Below are positions 56,729-64,000 of a stretch of DNA of 64,000 nt, piece after piece; the first letter of the stretch is position 1, and each line of letters opens with the position of its first letter. The DNA is from Corynebacterium pygosceleis. GTDB lineage: Bacteria; Actinomycetota; Actinomycetes; Mycobacteriales; Mycobacteriaceae. A program made the translations under genes and the position numbers. Where the stretch lies: NCBI RefSeq assembly GCF_016595275.2, contig NZ_JAENIQ020000001.1:62001-126000 (forward strand), written 5' to 3'. The notes beneath the pieces were generated by a model that was not told the DNA's origin, made no database searches, and saw only the letters and a list, made by a program, of their open reading frames with translations.

Positions 56729-56853
56729 CGCCCCAGGTAGGACGGGTCACACCGTTCCACCCGGATTTCCACCATGCGGGTCCGCCCCGGTGTTCGGCAC
56801 GACGTCGATCACCGGGGCTGATCCTTGTGTACCGACGATTGTTCCACCTCCCC

Positions 56854-56893
56854 CATCCTCCCCCGCGGCACCCCCGGCCATCCGGGGAGGATG
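56854..56893 (+). repeat. Hairpin between binding-protein and permease genes
   Basis: CATCCTCCCC/GGGGAGGATG, perfect 10-bp arms with a 20-nt loop, in the 260-bp spacer. Such hairpins often protect the binding-protein mRNA and lower permease expression. Confidence 0.6.
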
Positions 56894-56988
56894 TCCACCG
56901 CCGCTGACCGGCGGGTAGATGTAGTAGAAGGATGCCCCACGGACCCGGCAGGTACCGCCGGGCCACCACCACCGGACCGAGGAGTTCC

Positions 56989-58059
56989 ATGTCCAGGTTG
57001 AAGCAGACCCGCTCGGCGGCCATGCTCATCGCACCGACGATGATCGTGTTGGCCGTCGTCATCGGGTACCCCATCGTCCGGGCCATCTGGTTGTCCTTCC
57101 AGGCGGACAAGGGCCTCGACCCCACGACGGGTTTCTTCGTGGAGGGAGGTTTCGCCGGACTCCGGCACTACCTGTACTGGCTCACCCAGAGCTGCCCCGC
57201 CGGCGGCGGGGAGTACAGCACCTGTCCCCCCGGTGTGCTGTCCACCGATTTCTGGCCGGCGCTGCGGATCACCGTTTTCTTCGCGGTGGTGACGGTGAGT
57301 CTGGAGACCGCCCTGGGGATGTGGATGGCGACGGTGATGAACCGGGAGTTCTTCGGTCGGGGCCTGCTCCGCGCCGCGGTGCTGATCCCGTGGGCGATAC
57401 CGACCGCCGTCACGGCGAAACTGTGGCAGTTCATCTTCGCCGATCAGGGTGTCGTCAACGCCGTCCTCGGTTTGGACGTCCGGTGGACGACCGACCCGTG
57501 GGCGGCACGGACGGCCGTCATCCTCGCCGACGTGTGGAAGACGACACCGTTCATGGCCCTGCTCATTCTCGCCGGACTGCAGATGATCCCGAAGGACGTC
57601 TACGAGGCCGCCCGGGTCGACGGTGCCTCACGGTGGCAGATATTCACCCGGATCACTCTCCCGCTGGTGCGACCGGCGTTGATGGTCGCGGTACTGTTCC
57701 GCACCCTGGACGCGCTGCGCATGTACGACCTTCCGGTCATCATGATCTCGGGGGCCTCCAGCTCCCCGACCGCGACGATCTCCCAGCTCGTCGTCGAGGA
57801 CATGCGCCAGAACCACTTCAACTCCGCCTCCGCGTTGTCGACGTTGATCTTCCTGCTCATCTTCGCCGTCGCGTTCGTGATGATCCGTTTCCTCGGGGCG
57901 GACATCCGCGGTTCGTCGCGGACCGCGAAGGGCACGACCGCCGCGCCGGTCGATGATGCTCCCCCGGCGCACAACCCGCTCGTCCTGGCCGCATCCGGTG
58001 CCCGTCCGGGGAACGCCCCGACTCCCGGTCCGGCCGACACCGAAGAAGAGGAACGATGA
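56989..58059 (+). CDS. tusF: ABC sugar permease (MalF/UgpA-like)
   Basis: 356 aa from ATG 56989 with GAGGAG. Six hydrophobic segments and the EAA loop YEAARVDGASRWQIFTRITL that contacts the ATPase. A long cytosolic Pro/Ala tail. The next permease overlaps by 4 bp. Confidence 0.88.
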   Translation: MSRLKQTRSAAMLIAPTMIVLAVVIGYPIVRAIWLSFQADKGLDPTTGFFVEGGFAGLRHYLYWLTQSCPAGGGEYSTCPPGVLSTDFWPALRITVFFAVVTVSLETALGMWMATVMNREFFGRGLLRAAVLIPWAIPTAVTAKLWQFIFADQGVVNAVLGLDVRWTTDPWAARTAVILADVWKTTPFMALLILAGLQMIPKDVYEAARVDGASRWQIFTRITLPLVRPALMVAVLFRTLDALRMYDLPVIMISGASSSPTATISQLVVEDMRQNHFNSASALSTLIFLLIFAVAFVMIRFLGADIRGSSRTAKGTTAAPVDDAPPAHNPLVLAASGARPGNAPTPGPADTEEEER

Positions 58060-58880
58060 TGAAGAGCATCCGCAACTACATCGGTGTACTGGCCATTCTC
58101 GTGTGGGGACTCGCCCCCTTCTACTGGATGCTGGTCACCGCGCTCCGTGACTCGGACTGGACCTTCGACACGACACCCTGGCCGACACACGTCACCCTCG
58201 ACAATTTCCGTGACGCGCTGGCAACGGACGCCGGCAACAACTTTCTCGCGGCGATCGGGAATTCGTTGATCATCGGCCTGGTCACCACCGCCGCGAGTGT
58301 CCTCGTCGGGGTGTTCGCCGCGTACGCACTGGCGCGGCTGGATTTCCGGGGCAAGGGCATCGTCACGGGGATCGTCCTGGCGGCCAGCATGTTCCCGGGC
58401 ATCGCCCTGGTCACCCCCCTGTTCCAGCTCTTCGGCGACATGGGGTGGATCGGCACCTACCGGGCGTTGATCATCCCGAACATCTCCTTCGCGCTGCCGC
58501 TGACCATCTACACGTTGGTGAGTTTCTTCCAGCAGCTCCCGTGGGAACTCGAGGAGGCCGCGCGTGTCGACGGCGCGTCCCGGGGGCAGGCGTTCCGCCT
58601 GGTCCTGCTCCCGCTGGCGGCACCCGCCCTGTTCACGACCGCGATTCTCGCGTTCATCGCGGCGTGGAACGAGTTCATGCTCGCCAAGCAGCTCTCGACG
58701 ACCGCGACGGAGCCCGTGACGGTCGCCATCGCGCGCTTCTCCGGGCCGTCCGCGTTCGAGTACCCGTACACGTCGATCATGGCGGCGGGTGCACTGGTGA
58801 CGGTGCCGTTGGTGATCATGGTGCTGGTTTTCCAGCGGCGTATCGTCGCCGGTCTGACCGCCGGTGGTGTGAAGGCGTGA
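58056..58880 (+). CDS. tusG: ABC sugar permease (MalG/UgpE-like)
   Basis: 274 aa. Six hydrophobic segments; EAA loop LEEAARVDGASRGQAFRLVL. Partner of the previous permease, translationally coupled (ATGA). Confidence 0.88.
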   Translation: MMKSIRNYIGVLAILVWGLAPFYWMLVTALRDSDWTFDTTPWPTHVTLDNFRDALATDAGNNFLAAIGNSLIIGLVTTAASVLVGVFAAYALARLDFRGKGIVTGIVLAASMFPGIALVTPLFQLFGDMGWIGTYRALIIPNISFALPLTIYTLVSFFQQLPWELEEAARVDGASRGQAFRLVLLPLAAPALFTTAILAFIAAWNEFMLAKQLSTTATEPVTVAIARFSGPSAFEYPYTSIMAAGALVTVPLVIMVLVFQRRIVAGLTAGGVKA

Positions 58881-59131
58881 CCGGAGGTCCGACGACGGGG
58901 AGGAGCTCCGGTGCAGCTCCGTCCGGTCCCGGCCGTGATCCGGCGGAGGCCCGCCGGCGGAAACTGCAACGCGACACCGTCACCGGTTTCGTGTCCTTTT
59001 TCGCCGTGGTGGCCCTCATCCAGGCGGTGGTCAACGTGACACGTCCCGAACCTGCGGTGTGGCCCGCGGTTCTCGCTCTCGTCCTCGTCCTCGCGGCCGT
59101 CTGGTTGTGGCGGTCGGGCCGGAGGCGCTGA
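58877..59131 (+). CDS. Small two-helix membrane protein coupled to ABC importer
   Basis: 84 aa. GTG 58877 overlaps the permease stop (GTGA). Polar N-terminus (residues 1-35), then two hydrophobic helices joined by VTRPEPAVW, ending in WRSGRRR. A hypothetical gene also occurs in the C. glutamicum tus cluster. Possibly an assembly or regulatory subunit; unproven. Confidence 0.72.
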   Translation: MTGGPTTGRSSGAAPSGPGRDPAEARRRKLQRDTVTGFVSFFAVVALIQAVVNVTRPEPAVWPAVLALVLVLAAVWLWRSGRRR

Positions 59132-59137
59132 GACCGC

Positions 59138-59617
59138 TCAGGAGCGGATGCGTCGCCAGATGATTCTGAGCGCGGAGTGGAGCAGGGCGAGGATCTCCCT
59201 GCTCCAGAGATGGGGGATCCGCTTGAGCGGGGTCCTGGCGGAGACCATCCTGACACGGTAGCCGTGGTGCCACGCCCACAGTTTCACCCGGGGAATGTGG
59301 AACTCGTTGGTGACGACGATCCACTCCGGCCAGTCGGCCAGTAGTTCACGGGTGTTCTCCAGGTTCTCGTTGGTGGAGGTGGCGCGATCCTCCGTGAGAA
59401 TGCGGGTGACGTCCACCCCCCTGTCCACGAGCCAGTCCCGCATCGCCGGCGCCTCCCCGTATCCGGTGACGACGACGGGTGAGGAAGGGTGTTCCCGGAC
59501 CGCGGGGAGCGCCGCGACGAGACGTCGTTCGAGTGCGCGACCGGGTCTGCCGTCCCGGAGCCGACAACCGAGGATGACGACGGGAAGCCGGGGACCGTCC
59601 GCGACGGGTGGGGTCAC
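59138..59617 (-). CDS. YdcF/SanA-type DUF218 protein
   Basis: 159 aa, GTG start overlapping the purE stop by 4 bp. DUF218 Rossmann-like core with [26 protein letters not shown] and VTNEFHIPR. Related SanA/YdcF affect the envelope; biochemical role unclear. Coupling to purE is unusual. Confidence 0.85.
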   Translation of the reverse strand: MTPPVADGPRLPVVILGCRLRDGRPGRALERRLVAALPAVREHPSSPVVVTGYGEAPAMRDWLVDRGVDVTRILTEDRATSTNENLENTRELLADWPEWIVVTNEFHIPRVKLWAWHHGYRVRMVSARTPLKRIPHLWSREILALLHSALRIIWRRIRS

Positions 59618-60150
59618 TGTCCCAGCAACCGCTCACGCAGTGCCGCGTCCTTGGCGAGCACCGCGTCACGCATCTCGTCCTGGTAGGCCGCCATCCGCTC
59701 GACGAGCGCGGGGTCGCCCGCGCCGAGAATCCGGGCGGCGAGGAGCCCCGCGTTCTTCGCTCCACCGATGCTCACGGTGGCGACGGGGACACCGGCGGGC
59801 ATCTGGACGATCGACAGCAGGGAGTCCATGCCGTCGAGGGTGTCGAGGGCCCTGGGGACGCCGATGACCGGCAGCGGGGTCGCCGCGGCAACCATACCGG
59901 GGAGGTGCGCCGCCCCACCGGCGCAGGCGATGATGCAGGACAGGCCACGGGTGTGGGCGGAACGGGCGTAGTCGAGCATCCGCTCGGGCGTCCGGTGCGC
60001 GGAGACGACACCGACCTCGAAGGGAATGCCGAATTCGGCGAGTACCTCGGCGGCGGGTTCCACGGTGGGCCAGTCGGAGTCGGATCCCATGATGAGTCCG
60101 ACGAGTGGGCCGGTGTGCCGTGGAGTGTCACGCTCCGCGTTGTCGTCCAT
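59614..60150 (-). CDS. purE: N5-carboxyaminoimidazole ribonucleotide mutase
   Basis: 178 aa. [16 protein letters not shown] and [13 protein letters not shown] are class I PurE motifs. Converts N5-CAIR to CAIR with PurK encoded upstream (35 bp). Confidence 0.95.
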   Translation of the reverse strand: MDDNAERDTPRHTGPLVGLIMGSDSDWPTVEPAAEVLAEFGIPFEVGVVSAHRTPERMLDYARSAHTRGLSCIIACAGGAAHLPGMVAAATPLPVIGVPRALDTLDGMDSLLSIVQMPAGVPVATVSIGGAKNAGLLAARILGAGDPALVERMAAYQDEMRDAVLAKDAALRERLLGQ

Positions 60151-60185
60151 GTCCGTCCTTCCGGTGGGGGCTGTGGGGTGGTGTG

Positions 60186-61448
60186 TCAGTCGGAGATCCA
60201 GCCGTCCGCCCAGGTCGCGTGGACGAGGTAGTGGGCGGCGAGACGCGCCCGTCGACGGAGTTCGGGGACGCCGCCGCCGAGACCGGGATCCGAGGTCAGG
60301 TTGACGTGTCCGATCTTACGGCCGGGACGCCAGTCCTTGCCGTACAGGTGGATCTTCGCGTCGGGGAAACGGTTCCAGACCTCTATCATCCGGTCGTGGA
60401 GACTCTGGTCGGGATCGGTGTCCGCACCGAGGACGTTGGCCATGACCGTCGTCCCCCCGACAGGTTCGGGGGACCCGAGAGGGAGATCGAGGACCGCCCG
60501 GATGTGCTGCTCGAACTGGCTGGTGCGGGAACCGTCCTGTGTCCAGTGACCCGTGTTGTGCGGCCGCATCGCCAGCTCATTGACGAGGATCCGTGCCTCT
60601 CCCCCGGAATCGGCGTGAACCAGGAAGAGCTCGACGGCCAGGACACCGGTCACCCCCAGGTCACCGGCGATCTTCACCGCGAGTTCCCCCGCCCGCTCCC
60701 CGAGCGCCGGGGGAAGGTCGGGTGCGGGGGCGACGGCTTCGGTGCAGACACCGGCGGTCTGCACCGATTCGACGACGGGCCACGCGGCGCAGCGACCGGA
60801 CGGGGTCCGGGCGACCATCGCCGACAGTTCCCGGTCGAGGCGCACCTTCTCCTCCGCCATGAGCGGTACGCCACGACCGAGGAGTTCGGTGACCAGCCGG
60901 ATCAGTTCCTCACGGGTGCCGGGGAACCAGACGCCCTTGCCGTCGTATCCGCCACGGCGGGCCTTCAGACACACCCTGGAGTCGACGTCGTCGAAGAAGG
61001 TGGTCGCATCGTCGACGGAGTCGACCGCCGTGAAGGGGGGAACCGGGGCACCGAGCTGCCGGAGTCGTTCCCTCATGATGAGTTTGTCCTGCGCATGGGC
61101 GAGGGCATCGGGACCGGGCTGGACGTTGACACCGGCGTCCATGAGCGCGCGGAGATGTCGCGCGGGCACGTGCTCGTGATCGAAGGTGACGACGCTCGCC
61201 CCCTCGGCGGCACCCCGGAGGGCGTCGAGATCGGTGTAGTCACCGATGATGACGTCGGCGGCGACCTGCGCCGCCGACGCTCCCGCGGAGCCCGCGAGGA
61301 GCCGGACGGACTGCCCCATCTCGATCGCGGCCGTCTGCATCATCCGGGCGAGTTGTCCGTCGCCGATGACGGTGACGACGGGCATCCCGGTCGCGTGCGC
61401 GTCGGGGTTTCCGCCTGCTGGGAAGGGATCACGGGGATGGTTGCTCAC
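60186..61448 (-). CDS. purK: N5-carboxyaminoimidazole ribonucleotide synthase
   Basis: 420 aa from GTG 61448. ATP-grasp enzyme: [59 protein letters not shown]. Carboxylates AIR with ATP and bicarbonate. TATAGT ends 8 nt before the GTG. Confidence 0.94.
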   Translation of the reverse strand: MSNHPRDPFPAGGNPDAHATGMPVVTVIGDGQLARMMQTAAIEMGQSVRLLAGSAGASAAQVAADVIIGDYTDLDALRGAAEGASVVTFDHEHVPARHLRALMDAGVNVQPGPDALAHAQDKLIMRERLRQLGAPVPPFTAVDSVDDATTFFDDVDSRVCLKARRGGYDGKGVWFPGTREELIRLVTELLGRGVPLMAEEKVRLDRELSAMVARTPSGRCAAWPVVESVQTAGVCTEAVAPAPDLPPALGERAGELAVKIAGDLGVTGVLAVELFLVHADSGGEARILVNELAMRPHNTGHWTQDGSRTSQFEQHIRAVLDLPLGSPEPVGGTTVMANVLGADTDPDQSLHDRMIEVWNRFPDAKIHLYGKDWRPGRKIGHVNLTSDPGLGGGVPELRRRARLAAHYLVHATWADGWISD

Positions 61449-61456
61449 ACCGCCCA

Positions 61457-61462
61457 ACTATA
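61457..61462 (-). promoter_or_regulatory. -10 box of probable leaderless purK mRNA
   Basis: TATAGT on the minus strand, 8 nt before GTG 61448. Confidence 0.5.
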
Positions 61463-61480
61463 GCGGTGCGCCCGTGCGAC

Positions 61481-61960
61481 TCAGAGGTGGGGATCATTGA
61501 TGATCCGGGCTATCTTCCGGACCTTCGGCAGCCCCCGGTAACAGACGGGTACGTCACTGTCCCGGAGGTACACGGCGAGCAGCCCCCGCTCCTTCTCGGC
61601 CCAGGTCACCGCTGACATGGACAGGGTCCGGGGGCGGGCCCGGAACCCGTCGCCGCGGAAGATGATGCGCCGGTCGGTGACGATCATCCGACGGCGACGT
61701 TTCCGCAGCAACGGGAGCAGGAAACGCCAGAGGACAAGTACGGCCCAGAGGAGGACGAATCCGTTGCGCCACTCCGGCGGGAGGTGCAGCGGCCCCACCC
61801 CGTATCTGCCCGCGTCCGCCGCGTCGAACCAGCCGATGATGATCCACAGCACCCCGGTGACCACGATCATCTCGAGGAAGGGGAAGACCATCTCCCGCAG
61901 CGGCGCCTTCACGTCGGCCAGGACGTGCTCGTCCCGGTCCGGGGTCATCCCTCCACTCAT
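61481..61960 (-). CDS. PH-domain membrane protein
   Basis: 159 aa. Two helices (about 28-45, 68-86) then a bacterial PH domain (RMIVTDRRIIFRGDGFRARP). Overlaps birA by 4 bp. Function unknown (Rv3278c-like). Confidence 0.85.
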   Translation of the reverse strand: MSGGMTPDRDEHVLADVKAPLREMVFPFLEMIVVTGVLWIIIGWFDAADAGRYGVGPLHLPPEWRNGFVLLWAVLVLWRFLLPLLRKRRRRMIVTDRRIIFRGDGFRARPRTLSMSAVTWAEKERGLLAVYLRDSDVPVCYRGLPKVRKIARIINDPHL

Positions 61961-62808
61961 ACGGGCCTCAGGTGGGTGACGTCACCGGCGGCGAGCTCAT
62001 GGTCGTTCCCGTCCTCATCGCGGAACAGCAGCCGTCCGTCGTCGGCGACCCCCGTGACGGTGCCGTAGATGGTCCGTTCCCCCTCCGCCGCGGGGATGAG
62101 GACCTTCGCACGGGCGCCGATGGATGAGCACACGTCGCGGTAGTCGGCGAGGAGTCCCGGGGCACCGGCCGCCCACTGTGTCAGCCGGTGATGGAGGGCG
62201 AGCAGGACGTCCCCGGTCAGCAGGGTCCGGTCGAACGTGTGCCCGGGGGCGGCCAGATCCAGGGAGACGGCGTGGGGCACGGGCAGTTCATCCTCCGTGA
62301 GGGAGACGTTGATGCCGAGGCCCATCACCACCGCGGGGGCGTCGGAGAGGTTCGCCGCCTCGGCGAGTATGCCGCAGAGTTTCCGCCCTCCGAGCAGCAC
62401 GTCGTTGGGCCATTTCAGCACCGGCTGCAGTGGGCTCGGCGATCCGGTTTCCGCGGCGGCACGGTCGGCGGCGGCCGTGACCGCGTCGATGACCGCGAGC
62501 CCGGCGGCGAGCGGCAGTGTGCCGAGACGGACGAGGCCCGGCGCAGACGGACGGATGAGCACGCTGACGATGACCTGACTTCCCTCGGGCGCCGTCCACA
62601 CCCGCCCGTGTCTGCCTCTCCCCGCCGACTGGTGTTCGGCGATGACGGCGGTCCATTCCGGAGCCCCCCGGGAGGATGCGGCCACCAGATCGGCGTTCGT
62701 GGAACCCGTGCTGCCGGTGTGCACGATACGGGCGTAGGGGCCGCCGGTGACGCAGCGACGGTGCAGGGCGCCGGTGTCGACCTGGGTACGTGGGGTCCGC
62801 GAATTCAT
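61957..62808 (-). CDS. birA: Biotin-[acetyl-CoA-carboxylase] ligase, no HTH
   Basis: 283 aa from ATG 62808. [27 protein letters not shown] and a C-terminal SH3-like domain. Attaches biotin to acyl-CoA carboxylase subunits; lacks the N-terminal DNA-binding domain. Next to accD5. TATCGT 7 nt upstream suggests leaderless. Confidence 0.93.
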   Translation of the reverse strand: MNSRTPRTQVDTGALHRRCVTGGPYARIVHTGSTGSTNADLVAASSRGAPEWTAVIAEHQSAGRGRHGRVWTAPEGSQVIVSVLIRPSAPGLVRLGTLPLAAGLAVIDAVTAAADRAAAETGSPSPLQPVLKWPNDVLLGGRKLCGILAEAANLSDAPAVVMGLGINVSLTEDELPVPHAVSLDLAAPGHTFDRTLLTGDVLLALHHRLTQWAAGAPGLLADYRDVCSSIGARAKVLIPAAEGERTIYGTVTGVADDGRLLFRDEDGNDHELAAGDVTHLRPV

Positions 62809-62815
62809 GACTGCC

Positions 62816-62821
62816 ACGATA
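62816..62821 (-). promoter_or_regulatory. -10 box of leaderless birA mRNA
   Basis: TATCGT on the minus strand, 7 nt before ATG 62808. Confidence 0.5.
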
Positions 62822-62902
62822 GCGCGTGGGCGGCCGGGAGGGCGACACACCGGAAGCTGCCCTGACCTGAGGAAACAGCAGTTCACCAGCATTTTTCCCC
62901 GC

Positions 62903-62918
62903 TGTGACACAGATCACC
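62903..62918 (+). promoter_or_regulatory. CRP/GlxR-type site upstream of accD5
   Basis: TGTGACACAGATCACC matches TGTGAN6TCACA at 9 of 10 positions, 12 bp before the -35 box. Confidence 0.65.
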
Positions 62919-62929
62919 ACGTTTTTGCT

Positions 62930-62957
62930 TTGAAAACTAAAACTACTGGCTTAGACT
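62930..62957 (+). promoter_or_regulatory. accD5 promoter
   Basis: -35 TTGAAA (62930-62935), 16-bp spacer, -10 TAGACT (62952-62957), then 8 nt to ATG 62966; short or no leader. Confidence 0.65.
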
Positions 62958-62965
62958 CCCGAAAC

Positions 62966-64000
62966 ATGACGATTTCCTCACCTTTGATCGACGTTTCCTC
63001 GATGTCCGGCCCGATGACCACCGCAGACAAGATCGCGGACCTCAAGGCACGCCGCGCCGAGGCCACCTTCCCCATGGGTCTCGCCCCGGTGGAGAAGGTC
63101 CATGCCGCCGGTCGACTCACCGCCCGCGAACGACTGGACTTCCTCCTCGACGAAGGTTCCTTCATCGAGACCGACCAGCTCGCCCGGCACCGCACCACCG
63201 CTTTCGGCATGGGCGGCCGTCGTCCCGCCACCGACGGCATCGTCACGGGTTGGGGAACCATCGACGGCCGTGAGGTCTGCATCTTCTCCCAGGACGGCAC
63301 CGTGTTCGGGGGCGCACTCGGGGAGGTCTACGGCGAGAAGATGATCAAGATCATGGAGCTGGCCATCGAGACGGGCCGCCCCCTCATCGGCCTCTACGAG
63401 GGTGCCGGTGCGAGGATCCAGGACGGTGCGGTGTCCCTCGACCTCATCGCGCAGACCTTCTACCAGAACATCAACGCCTCCGGCGTCGTCCCGCAGATCT
63501 CCGTGATCATGGGTGCCTGTGCCGGAGGAAACGCCTACTCCCCCGCGCTGACCGACTTCGTCGTCATGGTCGACCAGACCTCGAAGATGTTCGTGACCGG
63601 CCCCGACGTCATCAAGACCGTCACCGGCGAACAGATCACCCAGGAGGAGCTGGGTGGGGCGAGCACCCACATGGAGACAGCCGGCAACAGCCACTACACG
63701 GCCGCCAGCGACGAGGACGCCCTCGAATGGGTCCAGGAACTCGTCGGCTACCTCCCCTCGAACAACCGCAGCTACGCCCCCCTCGAGGAACACGACCGCG
63801 ACGAGGGGTCCATCAACGACAACATCACCGCGGACGACCTGAAACTGGACGGGATCATCCCCGATTCCCCGACCACCCCCTACGACGTCCGCGAGGTCAT
63901 CGAGTGCCTCACCGACGACGGTGACTACCTGGAGATCCAGGAGGACCGCGCCGCGAACGTCGTCATCGCCTTCGGCCGCGTCGAGGGACAGTCCGTCGGG
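62966..64000 (+). CDS. accD5: Acyl-CoA carboxylase beta subunit AccD5/DtsR1 (3' end outside window)
   Basis: First 345 codons. Carboxyltransferase N-domain: [25 protein letters not shown]-like [44 protein letters not shown] and [12 protein letters not shown]. Carboxylates acetyl/propionyl-CoA for fatty and mycolic acids with biotinylated AccA; BirA is divergent upstream. Confidence 0.95.
   Translation, partial: MTISSPLIDVSSMSGPMTTADKIADLKARRAEATFPMGLAPVEKVHAAGRLTARERLDFLLDEGSFIETDQLARHRTTAFGMGGRRPATDGIVTGWGTIDGREVCIFSQDGTVFGGALGEVYGEKMIKIMELAIETGRPLIGLYEGAGARIQDGAVSLDLIAQTFYQNINASGVVPQISVIMGACAGGNAYSPALTDFVVMVDQTSKMFVTGPDVIKTVTGEQITQEELGGASTHMETAGNSHYTAASDEDALEWVQELVGYLPSNNRSYAPLEEHDRDEGSINDNITADDLKLDGIIPDSPTTPYDVREVIECLTDDGDYLEIQEDRAANVVIAFGRVEGQSVG

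Overview
The window is chromosomal DNA of a high-GC actinobacterium, most likely a GC-rich member of the genus Corynebacterium. Evidence: (i) gene order from uvrD2-nudC-K+ channel-adnB-adnA at the left edge to purE-purK-PH protein-birA-accD5 at the right follows the mycobacterial block I know as about Rv3198c to Rv3280; (ii) the F420 genes fbiA/fbiB, which sit between whiB2 and the GDP-mannose pyrophosphorylase in mycobacteria, are absent; (iii) a trehalose-type ABC transporter lies between the LCP/TIGR03089 genes and purE, as I recall for C. glutamicum (tus genes). These comparisons are from memory of the families; no search was run. I see no prophage, insertion sequence, CRISPR array, rRNA or tRNA.

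Layout. 1-12.9 kb (all minus): DNA repair and cofactor genes: uvrD2, nudC, a K+ channel, the AdnAB helicase-nuclease pair, a TIGR02569 protein, a MoeZ-like E1/rhodanese, a DUF3152 metalloprotease-like protein and DUF3107. 13.2-19.9 kb: DEAD-box helicase plus PQQ-like membrane protein, a lipid-kinase-like protein, whiB1, the 24-residue ribosomal protein bL37, rshA/sigH and a YbaK deacylase. 20-23.1 kb: a lineage-specific insert (unknown 362-aa protein, XRE-cupin regulator, MFS exporter). 23.1-32 kb: SRAP, aroA, rsgA, a CLC transporter, fatty-acid desaturase with its ferredoxin reductase, DUF6912, a HAD protein and an Rv3235-like protein. 32-42.9 kb: secA1, hpf, comF-like, the lpqB-mtrB-mtrA envelope-signalling cluster, tmk, a DUF4259-like protein and a Pro/Thr-rich lipoprotein. 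42.8-53.4 kb: envelope sugar metabolism (manA, SIS protein, manB, DUF3499, whiB2, manC, wbbL, rmlD, lcp). 53.4-59.1 kb: TIGR03089 and a trehalose-type ABC transporter with a small coupled membrane protein. 59.1-64 kb: ydcF-like, purE, purK, PH protein, birA and the 5' part of accD5.

Functional logic: much of the block serves the mycolic-acid cell envelope: GDP-mannose supply (manA/manB/manC), the arabinogalactan linker (rmlD/wbbL) and its attachment (LCP), acyl chains (accD5, BirA, desaturase), secretion (SecA1) and envelope/redox control (MtrAB-LpqB, SigH-RshA, WhiB1/2).

No clearly new multi-gene system is visible. The most interesting signals are: an EF-hand/dockerin-like loop at the SecA C-terminus; loss of the Walker A lysine in AdnA; loss of zinc sites in NudC and MoeZ; a 26-bp-arm hairpin upstream of the DEAD helicase; a 27-bp operator-like palindrome upstream of the desaturase operon; two divergent start codons only 18 bp apart (SRAP/aroA); and many genes whose start codon lies 6-8 nt after a TAnnnT -10 box, i.e. 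probable leaderless mRNAs.
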